From a virus: DNA of 42,933 bases. Position numbers and translations under genes: made by a program. Shown one piece after another: positions 6,634-15,291 of the stretch. The stretch spans positions 1 through 42,933 of IMG/VR virus record IMGVR_UViG_3300031673_000139. One strand, written 5' to 3'. The stretch's first letter is position 1, and every line of letters begins with the position of its first letter. The notes under the pieces are model-generated. The model ran no database searches and was not told the DNA's origin. It was given only the letters and a program-made list of their open reading frames with translations.

Positions 6634-8160
6634 ATGCCAGAGCAGAACGCCGAACTCGAACGCCTGAAGGCCGTGCGCGCGGACATTGCGCTGTGGGCCG
6701 GAGACCGCAAATGGGCCGCCGCCATCCGCGATGGGAACCTTTCGCGCGTGAGCGAGCGCTCGCAATTCCTGGTGCAAGGCATCGAGGAGGATAGCGCCGA
6801 GTTCACCAAGCGCGCCGAACTGACCACCTATGCGGCGCTGACCCCGCTGATTGCCGAGCGCATTAAGGGCGCGGTGTTCAAGCGCCCCCCGACCATCAAA
6901 GCGCCCGCCGCGCTCAAAGCCTTTATTGACTCCGCAACGCGCGACAAAAACAGCCTGAAGGAGTTCGCCGTCTCCGCGGTCATGGACGCGCTGTGGTATC
7001 GGTTCGGCGTAGTGCTGATAGACCGGAAGCGCATTGACCCTGCTGCCGTGCCGGTCACGGTGGCCGACGATGAGGTGCTGGGCCTGGACAAGCCCTATTG
7101 CGTATCCTATCACGCTGGGCAGATTCTTGACTACCACCTGGGGGCGGACGGCACACTGCAATACATCCGCCTGGACGGCCCGACCTACCCCCGCGGCCAG
7201 GAAACGGTCAGGGAAATCAGGGAGGTTGACTCGACAGGGATACGGTTGCATCGGATTGTCAAGGACGCGGGCGGCCTGGAACGGCTGGAGCCGGCGCTTG
7301 CCCCGATTCCGTTCTCGCCGAACCTGGCGGGCCGCCTGCCCGTTATCCCGGTCGGGTACGATACGATTGACGGCATCCGCGCGCGCTCCCCGCTGTGCGG
7401 CGCGTTGCAGGCCGAACTCGACGCCTTCCGCGAGCTGTCCAGCATCATCTGGGGGCTGTGGATTGGCGGCCATCCGGTTATGCTCGCGAAGGTACGGGAC
7501 GAGCTGGCGAAAATCGGCGTAGGCATTAACAAGTTCATCAAGCTCCGGCCGACCGCCAGCCCCGGAGAGGAGCCCGAAAGCATATCGTGGCTGGAGGCGC
7601 AACTGCCCGGCCTGGCCGAACAGGTCAAGCGTTACGAGGCGGCCCGCGCCGAGATTCAGCAGCAGGCCGGCATTAAGCCCATTGCCGAGATTGCCCAGCC
7701 CCAGCCCGAAAGCGGCGCGGCGCTGACCATCAAAGCCGACGCGGAAGCCTACGTGCTCGGCAACATTTCGGACATGGCCGCGGACGTGCTCTGGGAAATC
7801 CTCTATGTCGCCGGCTTGGACCTGGGGGCCATTACCCCCGGCGCAACCGGCAAAATCGCGGTCGAGTATTCCAAGGACTTCAGCCTGCAAGGGCCGGAGC
7901 GCGCCCTTATGCTGGCCCAGACCTTCCGCAGTCTGCTCGGCCCGCAGAACCCGGCAACCAAGGAGGCCATCCGCCGCGCCGTCCTCTCCGCGCTCGACAA
8001 CCTATCGCCGGAACTCCAGGCCGCGATTGAAGCGGCCATCGAGTCCGAAGGCGCATATGAGCCGCCCGCCCCCGATTGGGCCGGCGGCCCCCCACTCAAG
8101 AAAACTGACCGGGCCGTGCCCGGTGGAGCCGCGGACAAGGCGGCTAAGTCAAAGGAGTGA
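6634..8160 (+). CDS. Portal protein (DUF4055-like)
   Basis: A 508-residue protein directly after the large terminase, the usual portal position. The N-terminal half (ALTPLIAERIKGAVFKRPP, KNSLKEFAVSAVMDALWYRFG, then YHAGQILDYHL) resembles DUF4055 portal proteins of siphoviruses. A long helical central part (ELDAFRELSSIIWGLWIGG, QQAGIKPIAEIAQPQPESGAAL) fits the portal stem and crown. The portal forms the dodecameric ring through which DNA enters and to which the tail is joined. ATG 6634 immediately follows the upstream stop. Confidence 0.85.
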   Translation: MPEQNAELERLKAVRADIALWAGDRKWAAAIRDGNLSRVSERSQFLVQGIEEDSAEFTKRAELTTYAALTPLIAERIKGAVFKRPPTIKAPAALKAFIDSATRDKNSLKEFAVSAVMDALWYRFGVVLIDRKRIDPAAVPVTVADDEVLGLDKPYCVSYHAGQILDYHLGADGTLQYIRLDGPTYPRGQETVREIREVDSTGIRLHRIVKDAGGLERLEPALAPIPFSPNLAGRLPVIPVGYDTIDGIRARSPLCGALQAELDAFRELSSIIWGLWIGGHPVMLAKVRDELAKIGVGINKFIKLRPTASPGEEPESISWLEAQLPGLAEQVKRYEAARAEIQQQAGIKPIAEIAQPQPESGAALTIKADAEAYVLGNISDMAADVLWEILYVAGLDLGAITPGATGKIAVEYSKDFSLQGPERALMLAQTFRSLLGPQNPATKEAIRRAVLSALDNLSPELQAAIEAAIESEGAYEPPAPDWAGGPPLKKTDRAVPGGAADKAAKSKE

Positions 8161-8162
8161 CC

Positions 8163-8864
8163 ATGCCTGACAACCAGGATGGTGGAACGAAGGCGGCCGT
8201 TACGCCGCCCGTGGTAGACCAGGAAGCCATCAAGGCCGCTGTCGCGGACGCGCTCAGGCCGGTATTCTCTGCCGAGATTACCGGAGCCGTTAAGCGCCAA
8301 GTCGCCTCAGAGGTTGAAAGGGCTCTGGCAGCCGCGAAGGCAGACGCCGACGCCTCCAAGGACGGCGATAAGGGCAAGGGCAAGGTTGACCCCCGAGACA
8401 TGGAGTTGACGAAGCTCCGCGAAAAGGTAGAGCGGTTTGAGAAGGATCACGCCGCCGCGCTGCGCGATGCACGCGCCGGCAAGGTCGCGGAGACGTTGAC
8501 GGCCTGGAACGGGCGGTTGACCAAGAGCGGCCAGGAATTTCTGTCCCTGGCGCTCGGCAACGTGGCTGTGCGCATGGAAGACGGCGCTTGGGTTGCCAAG
8601 GAAGGGGATTCTGTCAAGCCCCTGGCGACCTATGCCGACGAATGGATGAAGGACCGCAAGGACTTGCTGGTTACCGCCGCCAGGCAGGGCAGCGGGGCCG
8701 GGCAGTCCGCGGTATTCTCCGAACCCATGCCGACCAGCCGAACGGCTTTGCTCTTCCACCCCACAGAAAAGAGACCCGATGGCAGGCCCAAGGAAACGCC
8801 CGAACGGAAGGCCGCATTTGTAGCGACCTACGGCATGGACGCCTGGAACCGCCTGCCCAAGTAA
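8163..8864 (+). CDS. Scaffold-like capsid assembly protein
   Basis: A 233-residue protein between portal and major capsid genes. It is highly charged, with a helical central region: AIKAAVADALRPVF, ASEVERALAAAKADADASKD, and ELTKLREKVERFEKDHAAAL. A charged, helix-rich protein in this position is typical of a scaffolding protein that guides capsid assembly. No protease motif is seen. ATG 8163 is preferred because AAGGAG sits 6 nt upstream. A GTG at 8157 overlaps the portal stop but would place the ribosome site inside the gene. Confidence 0.75.
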   Translation: MPDNQDGGTKAAVTPPVVDQEAIKAAVADALRPVFSAEITGAVKRQVASEVERALAAAKADADASKDGDKGKGKVDPRDMELTKLREKVERFEKDHAAALRDARAGKVAETLTAWNGRLTKSGQEFLSLALGNVAVRMEDGAWVAKEGDSVKPLATYADEWMKDRKDLLVTAARQGSGAGQSAVFSEPMPTSRTALLFHPTEKRPDGRPKETPERKAAFVATYGMDAWNRLPK

Positions 8865-8875
8865 GGTGAATACCA

Positions 8876-9889
8876 ATGGCTGATGACCCCCTTGTTATTG
8901 GTGACATTGCCATAGTCCCGGAACTCATCGGGGACTATGCCGCGGCTACCTTCAACTACGAGATGGCCGCGTGGAGCGCGGGGCTGAGCGGTTGCGTTTC
9001 GTTCCTGCCCGCGTCTCCGAGGGTGTACCCGACCAAGGACGTTGACCGCCCGAGCCTGACCCTCGGCATGGCCGACGCCCAGCTTGACCTGACCAACGCT
9101 ACCGCCGTTGACTCCTCGCAGCAGCCGGAAGGCGTGCGCGGGCGCGGCCCGGTGGTCAGCCGCCGGACCTCCATCGGCGAGTTCCTGGACGCCGCCATCC
9201 GCGGTTACACTATGAGTTCCGAGCAGGCTTCCGCCGAACTCGGCCGCCAGGCCGGCTTGCAGCTTGCCCGCGGCGCGAAGGTCATGACGTATAACGCGCT
9301 GCTCGGCGCCGTGACCGCCATTAGCACCTCCACCCACAAGAACGATGAAACCTCGAACACGACCAAGACCCTCCAGCTGGTTGACGTGTTCGACGGCAAG
9401 GCGCTGTTGGGCGACGCCGCCTCGCAGCTTCGCATCCTGCTGGCGCATAGCACCCCGTTTGCCAGCCTCGAAAAGGACATGCTCCAGGGGACTTACAACC
9501 TCTTCAACGTCGGGGACATGACCGTCATGGACAACCTCCCCGGCCTGAAGGGTATGCGCGTGGTGCTGGACGATGACGTTCCGACCACGACCGTTAGCGC
9601 CGCCGCAACCAACTACAACTCCTTCCTGCTTGGGCCGGGCGCGGCTTGGGTTATGCCCGCTACCGGCTCGCCGGACATCCGCGTGTACCGCCACGGGGAC
9701 AAGGGCGACCACGCGGTGAAGGTGCTCGGGACCATGCACTACGCCGTGGGCGTCGCCGGCATGGACTACGACATGGACCCGACCAACCCGACCGCCGCGA
9801 ACCTTGCCACTTCCGGCAATTGGGCCGAGGCGTTCTCCTGCGACCACAAGGACGTAAAGGCTGCTCTGATTATCACTCAGAACGGCTAG
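8876..9889 (+). CDS. Major capsid protein (HK97-fold, inferred)
   Basis: A 337-residue protein following the scaffold gene, of a size usual for HK97-fold capsid proteins of about 43-kb phages. Features that fit are the E-loop-like segment around ESSQ/EGVRGRG, a long helix with ASAELGRQAGLQLARGAK, a P-domain-like run (NLFNVGDMTVMDNLPGLKGM) and C-terminal beta strands ending in VKAALIITQNG. The call rests mainly on position and size. The gene is followed not by connector genes but by a glycan-modification cassette. Confidence 0.85.
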   Translation: MADDPLVIGDIAIVPELIGDYAAATFNYEMAAWSAGLSGCVSFLPASPRVYPTKDVDRPSLTLGMADAQLDLTNATAVDSSQQPEGVRGRGPVVSRRTSIGEFLDAAIRGYTMSSEQASAELGRQAGLQLARGAKVMTYNALLGAVTAISTSTHKNDETSNTTKTLQLVDVFDGKALLGDAASQLRILLAHSTPFASLEKDMLQGTYNLFNVGDMTVMDNLPGLKGMRVVLDDDVPTTTVSAAATNYNSFLLGPGAAWVMPATGSPDIRVYRHGDKGDHAVKVLGTMHYAVGVAGMDYDMDPTNPTAANLATSGNWAEAFSCDHKDVKAALIITQNG

Positions 9890-9943
9890 TTGACCTGGGC
9901 TCGGGGGCGGCAATCGGGCCGCCCCCAGCCCCCGGAGATGCGG

Positions 9944-11794
9944 ATGATTGACCCCGCGGCCCAGCCCGCCATACTGATAGCTAACGGGCTGTCTGCCGAA
10001 GACTACCAGCCGCCGGAGGGGCGCTTCACGCTCTGCCTCAATGGCGGCTTCCGTACCCACCGTTGCGATGCAATTCTAACCACCGATTGCCCGCCGGGCA
10101 TCGAGCGCGACTTCCTTGCGTTCCCTGGCATACGCATTCAGGCTGCGCACAACGCGCGGTTCCCTGACCGCGACCGCAACCGGCGCGTAATCTGGGAGTG
10201 CGAAGGCCTTGTTCGCAAATACTGTTCATCGGTTGCCCCGGCGCTCAAGTGGCTTGCGAAGCGCGGCCATCGGGCCGTTACCATCGTGGGGCTCGACAGC
10301 CTTTGGGGCGACGGCAAGCCCGGCGCGGCCTACAACGGCGTTACCCGCGCCATGCTATACGAGTTTGCCCAATTGTTCCCCGACGGCCTGTGGATTGCGC
10401 GCGGCGAGGAGACTATCCGCGTAAACGCGCCCGGCTTCGCCGCCGCTGTGGAACGCTGGGCGAATGAGGGCGTATTGGTCAAGACCACGGGCGGGGCGCA
10501 AGCTCCGGCGGGGCCGCCCCCCGCCCGCGCCATGCAGCCCGGCGCTCCGCCCATCTTTATCGGCTACTACACCGAGGGCACGTCTTACGAAGCCGAAGCC
10601 AAGCTCCTGCGGTTGTCCCTGGAGGCGCACGGCCTTGAATACCACATCGCCGCGACCCCCAACCTCGGAAGCTGGCAGAAAAATACTCAGTACAAGTCGC
10701 AATTCATAGCCGCCGAACTGGAACGGCTGAAGCGGCCCGTGGTATGGGTGGACGCCGACGCGATTGTAATACAGCGGCCGGAATTGCTCTTGACCATGCC
10801 TGCCGGGGTTGATGTTGCCGCCGTCCGGTTCGCCACTGACAAGCACCTGTTATCGGGCACGGTGTATTTCTCCGGTTCGCCCAAGTGCATGGAGGTAGTC
10901 AAGCGCTGGAGCGCCCTCAATGCCAAGTACCCCGACTATCTGCCCAACGGCCGCCCCGCCTGGGACCAGCGCACGCTCGACATGGCGCTTATGACCACCC
11001 CCGGCGTCCGCTTCCTCGGGCTGCCGCAAGAATACACCTGGATTATCGAGATAACGCAAAAGGCCATCCCCGACCTCGTGCCGGTCATCATGCACACGCG
11101 CGGAGCCTACCGCTTCAAGGGCGAGATTGACCGTGGGCATTCGCCTAAGCCGTGGGTTGTATGGCCGACGGCCGCCCCGGCCATCGCCGCCAAGACCTGC
11201 AAGCGCTGGCAGGACCGCGGCTATCACGTATGCTTGCTGGCCGAAGAGCCGGGCAGCCTGGAGGCAACCGGGGCCGACAAGACCGTTTACCAGGACAAGT
11301 GGGAGGGCTTCGGCAAGGCCGTCAATCGGCTCTGCCGGGAGGTTCCTGGCCCGGTGGTTGTGGTTGCCGGCGATGATGTTTTCCCGCACCCTCAATGCTC
11401 CGGCTCGGAGATTGCCGACCGATTCTTGCGGGCGTTCCCGGATACCTTCGGCGTAATGCAGCCTACCGGCGACCCCTACGGCGGGTATATGTCGGCCTGC
11501 ATTTCCCCCTGGATTGGCCGCGCATTCATCGAACGCAGCTACGGCGGCAAGGGGCCGTATTGCGAGGAATACCACCATTGTTACAGCGACAAGGAACTTC
11601 AGGACGTGGCCGCGGCAACGGGTTGTTTCAAGCAAGACCCGGCGCTAGTCCAGAAACACGAGCATTGGGGGCGCTCCAAGAACGTATGGCCCGAACGCCT
11701 GCCGCACCATTACCGTATCGGTGACGCGCTCCCGACCGATGAAAAGCTATACAAAACCCGCAAGGCCGCCAAGTTTCCGGGGTCAGGGCTATGA
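9944..11794 (+). CDS. Three-domain glycosyltransferase-like protein
   Basis: A 616-residue protein right after the capsid gene. Domain 1 (1-160) is Rossmann-like with LIANGLS (11-17), and the later VTIVGLDSLWGDGKPG resembles MptE/DUF115-type enzymes. Domain 2 (about 198-395) looks like a GT-A glycosyltransferase: IFIGYYTEGTSYEAEA, then a DxD motif in VVWVDADAIV (D270/D272), which usually binds the metal and nucleotide sugar. Domain 3 (about 405-580) has a second GT-A-like core with VVVVAGDDVFPHP (D477/D478). ATG 9944 follows GGAG at 9934-9937; a TTG at 9890 is less likely. It overlaps the next start by 4 nt. Substrates are unknown. Confidence 0.75.
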   Translation: MIDPAAQPAILIANGLSAEDYQPPEGRFTLCLNGGFRTHRCDAILTTDCPPGIERDFLAFPGIRIQAAHNARFPDRDRNRRVIWECEGLVRKYCSSVAPALKWLAKRGHRAVTIVGLDSLWGDGKPGAAYNGVTRAMLYEFAQLFPDGLWIARGEETIRVNAPGFAAAVERWANEGVLVKTTGGAQAPAGPPPARAMQPGAPPIFIGYYTEGTSYEAEAKLLRLSLEAHGLEYHIAATPNLGSWQKNTQYKSQFIAAELERLKRPVVWVDADAIVIQRPELLLTMPAGVDVAAVRFATDKHLLSGTVYFSGSPKCMEVVKRWSALNAKYPDYLPNGRPAWDQRTLDMALMTTPGVRFLGLPQEYTWIIEITQKAIPDLVPVIMHTRGAYRFKGEIDRGHSPKPWVVWPTAAPAIAAKTCKRWQDRGYHVCLLAEEPGSLEATGADKTVYQDKWEGFGKAVNRLCREVPGPVVVVAGDDVFPHPQCSGSEIADRFLRAFPDTFGVMQPTGDPYGGYMSACISPWIGRAFIERSYGGKGPYCEEYHHCYSDKELQDVAAATGCFKQDPALVQKHEHWGRSKNVWPERLPHHYRIGDALPTDEKLYKTRKAAKFPGSGL

Positions 11795-12456
11795 GTCCGC
11801 TGATTCGCCTTGACGACTTCCCGACCGGCGTAAAGGGCTGGCAACCGCCGCTTGACTCACTTGCCGCCATTCTCGCCATGTTCAACCGCGTCCATGCGCG
11901 CTACCTCCTGGGCGTGTCCCCGTTGCTCCTGCGGCCCGGCGATACGGAATGGCTCAACGAGCACGTGGCCGCGCCCGGCGCCGTGGTCATGCACGGCTTC
12001 GACCACCGGATAACCTACCCTGACTGGGCGAACGTCCGCAATACGTGGGCGCATGGCGGCGAGTTTGAGGGGATGACCGCCTGCCGATTCCTTGCCCGCT
12101 GGGCGGAATGCGATGGCATTCTCCGCGCCGTCCAGCGCTACGATGATTCCCATTTCGTCCCGCCATTCAACGCCTACACCCAAGCCGTGCTTGACGCCTT
12201 GCAGGAAACCCCCGTGCTGAATCTGCATACGCTGGATTCGCTCCACCGCGAGCTACAGCAGAACAAGCTCAATCACGGCCGGCTGATTCTGCATATCGGC
12301 ACATGGGAGAAATCCTACGGGTCGGTACATGATGTGGCCGCGCAGTACAACCGGAGCGGGCCGACAATCACGCTGCATTGGGCCTTTGACCAACAGGCGA
12401 ATTCCGCCTGGTTGCAGGATTACGAGCGGCTTGCCAAGAAAATAGGGGCGGGGTAA
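11791..12456 (+). CDS. Polysaccharide-deacetylase-like protein (DUF2334/NodB-like)
   Basis: A 221-residue protein with the layout of the carbohydrate-esterase superfamily. An N-terminal Asp pair sits in IRLDDFP (D8/D9), and a metal-binding HGFDH (H68/H72) follows VVM. A later segment with PPFNAYT and a final histidine region (LILHIGTWE) complete the pattern. Related enzymes remove acetyl groups from N-acetyl sugars. Position among four glycosyltransferase-like genes suggests it trims the same glycan (inference). ATG 11791 overlaps the preceding TGA. The TAA overlaps the ATG of a tiny following frame. Confidence 0.7.
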   Translation: MSPLIRLDDFPTGVKGWQPPLDSLAAILAMFNRVHARYLLGVSPLLLRPGDTEWLNEHVAAPGAVVMHGFDHRITYPDWANVRNTWAHGGEFEGMTACRFLARWAECDGILRAVQRYDDSHFVPPFNAYTQAVLDALQETPVLNLHTLDSLHRELQQNKLNHGRLILHIGTWEKSYGSVHDVAAQYNRSGPTITLHWAFDQQANSAWLQDYERLAKKIGAG

Positions 12457-12491
12457 TGAGCCTAGACGAGCCGGCCTGGGAGCGCACGTGA
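12456..12491 (+). CDS. 11-codon mini-frame bridging two coupled genes
   Basis: ATG 12456 overlaps the TAA of the deacetylase-like gene, and TGA 12489-12491 overlaps the GTG start of the next gene. The peptide (MSLDEPAWERT) has no recognisable function. The frame most likely exists to carry ribosomes across a 32-nt gap, or is a relic. GGGAG at 12478-12482 within it serves as the ribosome-binding site of the next gene. Confidence 0.3.
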   Translation: MSLDEPAWERT

Positions 12492-13249
12492 TTCTGGCGG
12501 CGGCTACCAACTATACGGAGGCCGAGGTCCGGCCCTTCGCACTTTCCCTGGCGCGCTCGGGCTATCAGGGCGAGCTTGCCCTGGTGGCCCCGCCGCACCC
12601 GGAATGGGACTGCCTGCGGGGCATCAATGTCATCTGGATTGCGCAGCGCCTTGCCGGCTCTTATCAAATCGGCAACGGCCGATTCCTGGCCTTCCGGGAA
12701 TTCCTCAAGACCGTACCGCTGCCGAAGCAACTGCTTGTATGCGATTTGCGCGACTTGGTTTTCCAGCGCAACCCCGAGGCGGCGCTGCCCAGCGAAGACT
12801 TGCACGTCTTCTGCGAACACAGCGCCATGACCATCGGCTCCTGTCCGTACAACTCCGGCGCATTGCGTAGCTGCCACGGGGAAAAGGCGCTTGCCGACCT
12901 GGCCGGGCGGTCCATCATCTGCTCGGGTACATTCTGCGGCGGCGGGGCTGAGGTCAAGGCGTATCTAGACCAGCTATGGGGCGCGCTGGTTCGCCTGCCG
13001 GCTACGCTCCTGGCCCGCACCATGACCGACCAAGTGACCCACGCGCTGCTGTGCTATACCGGCAACGTCGGGGCGGTCATTCACGGTAACGAGGATGGCC
13101 CGATTTATACCGTCGGCTACATGCCGCGCGAGTCGCTCCTGCCCGCCCCGGACGGCTGGCTCCGCAACCGCGCGGGGCTGCCGTGCATCGTCCACCAGTA
13201 CGACCGGCACGTCAACCTGACCGCGCATTATCGGAGGATGTTCGCGTGA
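12488..13249 (+). CDS. Glycosyltransferase-like protein with DxRD motif
   Basis: A 253-residue protein. Its N-terminus (MILAAATNYTEAEVRPFALS) matches the opening strand and helix of GT-A-type enzymes that handle host or phage glycans. A VCDLRDLVFQRNP segment (D86, R88, D89) matches the DxRDxxFQxxP signature seen in several glycosyltransferase-like families. It continues with ICSGTFCGGGAEV and a C-terminal HQYDRH segment. GTG 12488 has GGGAG 5 nt upstream and overlaps the mini-frame stop. Donor and acceptor are unknown. Confidence 0.65.
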   Translation: MILAAATNYTEAEVRPFALSLARSGYQGELALVAPPHPEWDCLRGINVIWIAQRLAGSYQIGNGRFLAFREFLKTVPLPKQLLVCDLRDLVFQRNPEAALPSEDLHVFCEHSAMTIGSCPYNSGALRSCHGEKALADLAGRSIICSGTFCGGGAEVKAYLDQLWGALVRLPATLLARTMTDQVTHALLCYTGNVGAVIHGNEDGPIYTVGYMPRESLLPAPDGWLRNRAGLPCIVHQYDRHVNLTAHYRRMFA

Positions 13250-14025
13250 CGTGGCGAACCGACCCGATAAACTGCCGGCGGCTGGGGCAACTGGCGGGCG
13301 AAGCGCCGGGCGGCGTTATCCGGTACTGCCGGACCTGCAACGTGGCTACCGAGGCTGAGGGGCTGGCCGCCGGCAACCGGCCGACCGTGCTGATATCCTC
13401 GGGGAGTGACGCGGTTGCTACTGCCGCAATGGCCGCGCGGCTTCCCCGGAACGTCAAACGCTGGTTTACTACCAACTGCGGGATAGACCCGGCTTCCGCG
13501 CTGGGCGCGCGCGTAGAGGCGCTTCCGATAGGCTTTACCGCTTGCAGCGGGGATATTCTGAGGCTGCTGATTGCCCAGGCGACGCGCCCGCGCGCGCGCA
13601 AGAACCTGCTCCTGATCAACCACCGCCGAACGCACTCGGCATACAAGAGCGCCGAACGCGTCCGACTGTATAACGCCTTCCGGCCCTTCCGCTGGGCAAC
13701 TATGAGCGGCGACTTGCCGCAGGCCGATTACTACGCCGAGTTGGCCGCGCATGACTACACGCTCTCGCCCGCCGGGGCCGGCCCGGATTGTCACCGAACA
13801 TGGGAGGCATTGGCGCTGGGCACCATCCCGATAGTGCGGCGGTCAGTCTATACCGATGTGCTTGACGAGATGCCGGCGCTGCAAGTCGAGGACTGGCCGG
13901 AGGCCGGCGCTGAACGGCTGGAGGCCGAACTGCCGCGGCTCCGCGCGCGCTTCCACTCCCCCGCCATGCAACGGCTAACCCTGACCTATTGGCGCAAGCG
14001 CATGGAGGCCGCGCTGTGCGCGTAA
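13246..14025 (+). CDS. Exostosin/GT47-like glycosyltransferase
   Basis: A 259-residue protein starting at GTG 13246 (GTGA overlap). Residues about 171-200 (YTLSPAGAGPDCHRTWEAL, then GTIPIV) match the C-terminal nucleotide-sugar-binding motif of exostosin-like glycosyltransferases, in which a conserved RxWEAL precedes a GxIPIV strand. The middle part includes KNLLLINHRRTH and FRWATMSGDL, typical of a GT-B C-terminal half. The protein is shorter than full exostosins, so the acceptor half may be reduced. It is coupled to both neighbours. The acceptor is unknown. Confidence 0.7.
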   Translation: MTWRTDPINCRRLGQLAGEAPGGVIRYCRTCNVATEAEGLAAGNRPTVLISSGSDAVATAAMAARLPRNVKRWFTTNCGIDPASALGARVEALPIGFTACSGDILRLLIAQATRPRARKNLLLINHRRTHSAYKSAERVRLYNAFRPFRWATMSGDLPQADYYAELAAHDYTLSPAGAGPDCHRTWEALALGTIPIVRRSVYTDVLDEMPALQVEDWPEAGAERLEAELPRLRARFHSPAMQRLTLTYWRKRMEAALCA

Positions 14026-14681
14026 TCAGCTTCAGTCTTTACGGCGACCGCCCCATGTACCTGAAGGGCATGGTCGAGAATGCCAAGCTGGCCGCCAAGT
14101 TCTATCCCGGCTGGCATATCCGCGTGTACTGCGAAGACAGCATCAACGTCAAGCCGTTAGAGGCGCTCGGCTGCCAGATTCACCGCGTGGGCAAGAGCTT
14201 CGGCCACTCCGGCATGTTCTGGCGGTTCCTGCCGGCATGGGATAAGGGCGTAAGCTACTGCCTCTTCCGCGACGCGGACAGCCGGTTGAATCCGCGGGCG
14301 AGCGCCGCCGTGGCCGCTTGGATTGACAGCGGCCTCGCCTGCCACGCCATGCACGACCACCAGCACCACCGGAGCATCCCGATTCTCGGCGGCATGTGGG
14401 GAATCATGGGCAACGCCCTCCCTTCGTGGTTATTGGTCAGGTGCATCGAGGTCTACGGCGGCCATGCCGAAAAGGGAATGGACAGCGCCTATCTCTCGCG
14501 GGAAATCTGGCCGTTTGTGCGCGAAACCTGCCTGACTCATTCATCCGTGCCGCTGGCGTTCCCAGAACACCCGATTGTGATTCCGCCGCAGCCGTTCCCC
14601 GGTCACGCGCCGATGGATGGATTCGTCGGGCAGCAGTACGACGATAACGGGCAACCGATATGGCCGGGGGGCAAGCCGTGA
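14016..14681 (+). CDS. Glycosyltransferase-like protein with DxD motif
   Basis: A 221-residue protein. GTG 14016 has GGAGG 7 nt upstream and overlaps the previous gene by 10 nt. The N-terminus (RVISFSLYGDRPMYLKGM) and the later YCLFRDADSRLNPR (D86/D88, then R90) fit a GT-A nucleotide-diphospho-sugar transferase, with DxD as the metal site. A histidine-rich stretch (MHDHQHHRS) follows. The C-terminal part is Pro-rich. It is the fourth glycosyltransferase-like gene of the cassette. Confidence 0.65.
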   Translation: MRVISFSLYGDRPMYLKGMVENAKLAAKFYPGWHIRVYCEDSINVKPLEALGCQIHRVGKSFGHSGMFWRFLPAWDKGVSYCLFRDADSRLNPRASAAVAAWIDSGLACHAMHDHQHHRSIPILGGMWGIMGNALPSWLLVRCIEVYGGHAEKGMDSAYLSREIWPFVRETCLTHSSVPLAFPEHPIVIPPQPFPGHAPMDGFVGQQYDDNGQPIWPGGKP

Positions 14682-15289
14682 ACCTCCATGAAGAGCTTGC
14701 CGCGTTCTGGCAAACCGCCGGGGGTAACTCCCTATCGGGTTGCACGCTGAAGACACACATAGATTTCCTGGGCGTCGGGGATCGCGTGCGGCCCGGCGCG
14801 GTAGTTCTGTGCATCGGGGTCGGGACCGGGACGTGGATAGCAAGACTGGCCGACGCCGGCTGCGAACCACACGCGCTGGATATTGCCCCCGCCGCCCTGG
14901 CCCGCGCCACGGCCGCAAAGGCGACGTACCTTGACGGCGCCCCCCTGCCGGCAGATACCTTTGACCTGGCGCTCTCGCATTGGGTGTCGCCGCACCAGCC
15001 CCCTACCGTGCTGGAGGCCCAGATTGCCGCCGTCGTCCCGGCGCTGAAGCGCTCTGGCCTGTTCGCCTTGCACTACAACGGGCCTTTCAACTGGCCGGGC
15101 GAACGCGACCCGCGCCAGCCGGATATCACGCCCTACCAGCGCTGCCTTAACGCCTGTTCGGTTTTCGCCCCGGAGCGCATAGCCGAGATGGCTGCGCAAG
15201 CCGGCGGCAAGGTGGTTGCCAACTTCGCGCGTGAAGACTGGCCGAAATACTACCGGCGGCTATACGCCGCGCATATCGCGAGGGCTTGA
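14678..15289 (+). CDS. Class I SAM-dependent methyltransferase
   Basis: A 203-residue protein starting at GTG 14678 (GTGA overlap). The SAM-binding motif I is VLCIGVGTGTW (about 43-53), followed by HALDIAPAAL (motif II acidic residue) and FDLALSHWVS (motif IV position). This is the ordinary Rossmann-like methyltransferase layout, unlike the DNA methyltransferases elsewhere in the genome. As the last gene of the glycan cassette it may methylate a sugar or cap the glycan (inference). The next gene starts 3 nt after the stop. Confidence 0.75.
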   Translation: MNLHEELAAFWQTAGGNSLSGCTLKTHIDFLGVGDRVRPGAVVLCIGVGTGTWIARLADAGCEPHALDIAPAALARATAAKATYLDGAPLPADTFDLALSHWVSPHQPPTVLEAQIAAVVPALKRSGLFALHYNGPFNWPGERDPRQPDITPYQRCLNACSVFAPERIAEMAAQAGGKVVANFAREDWPKYYRRLYAAHIARA

Positions 15290-15291
15290 CG

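Noticed and set aside
6604-7890. Long minus-strand frame of 428 codons opposite the portal gene
   Set aside because: It lies wholly opposite the well-supported portal gene, has no ribosome site or motif, and is explained by GC-rich codon composition.
8828-10060. Minus-strand frame of 410 codons opposite the major capsid gene
   Set aside because: It is a shadow of the capsid frame; no recognisable domains, no start signal and low-complexity sequence.
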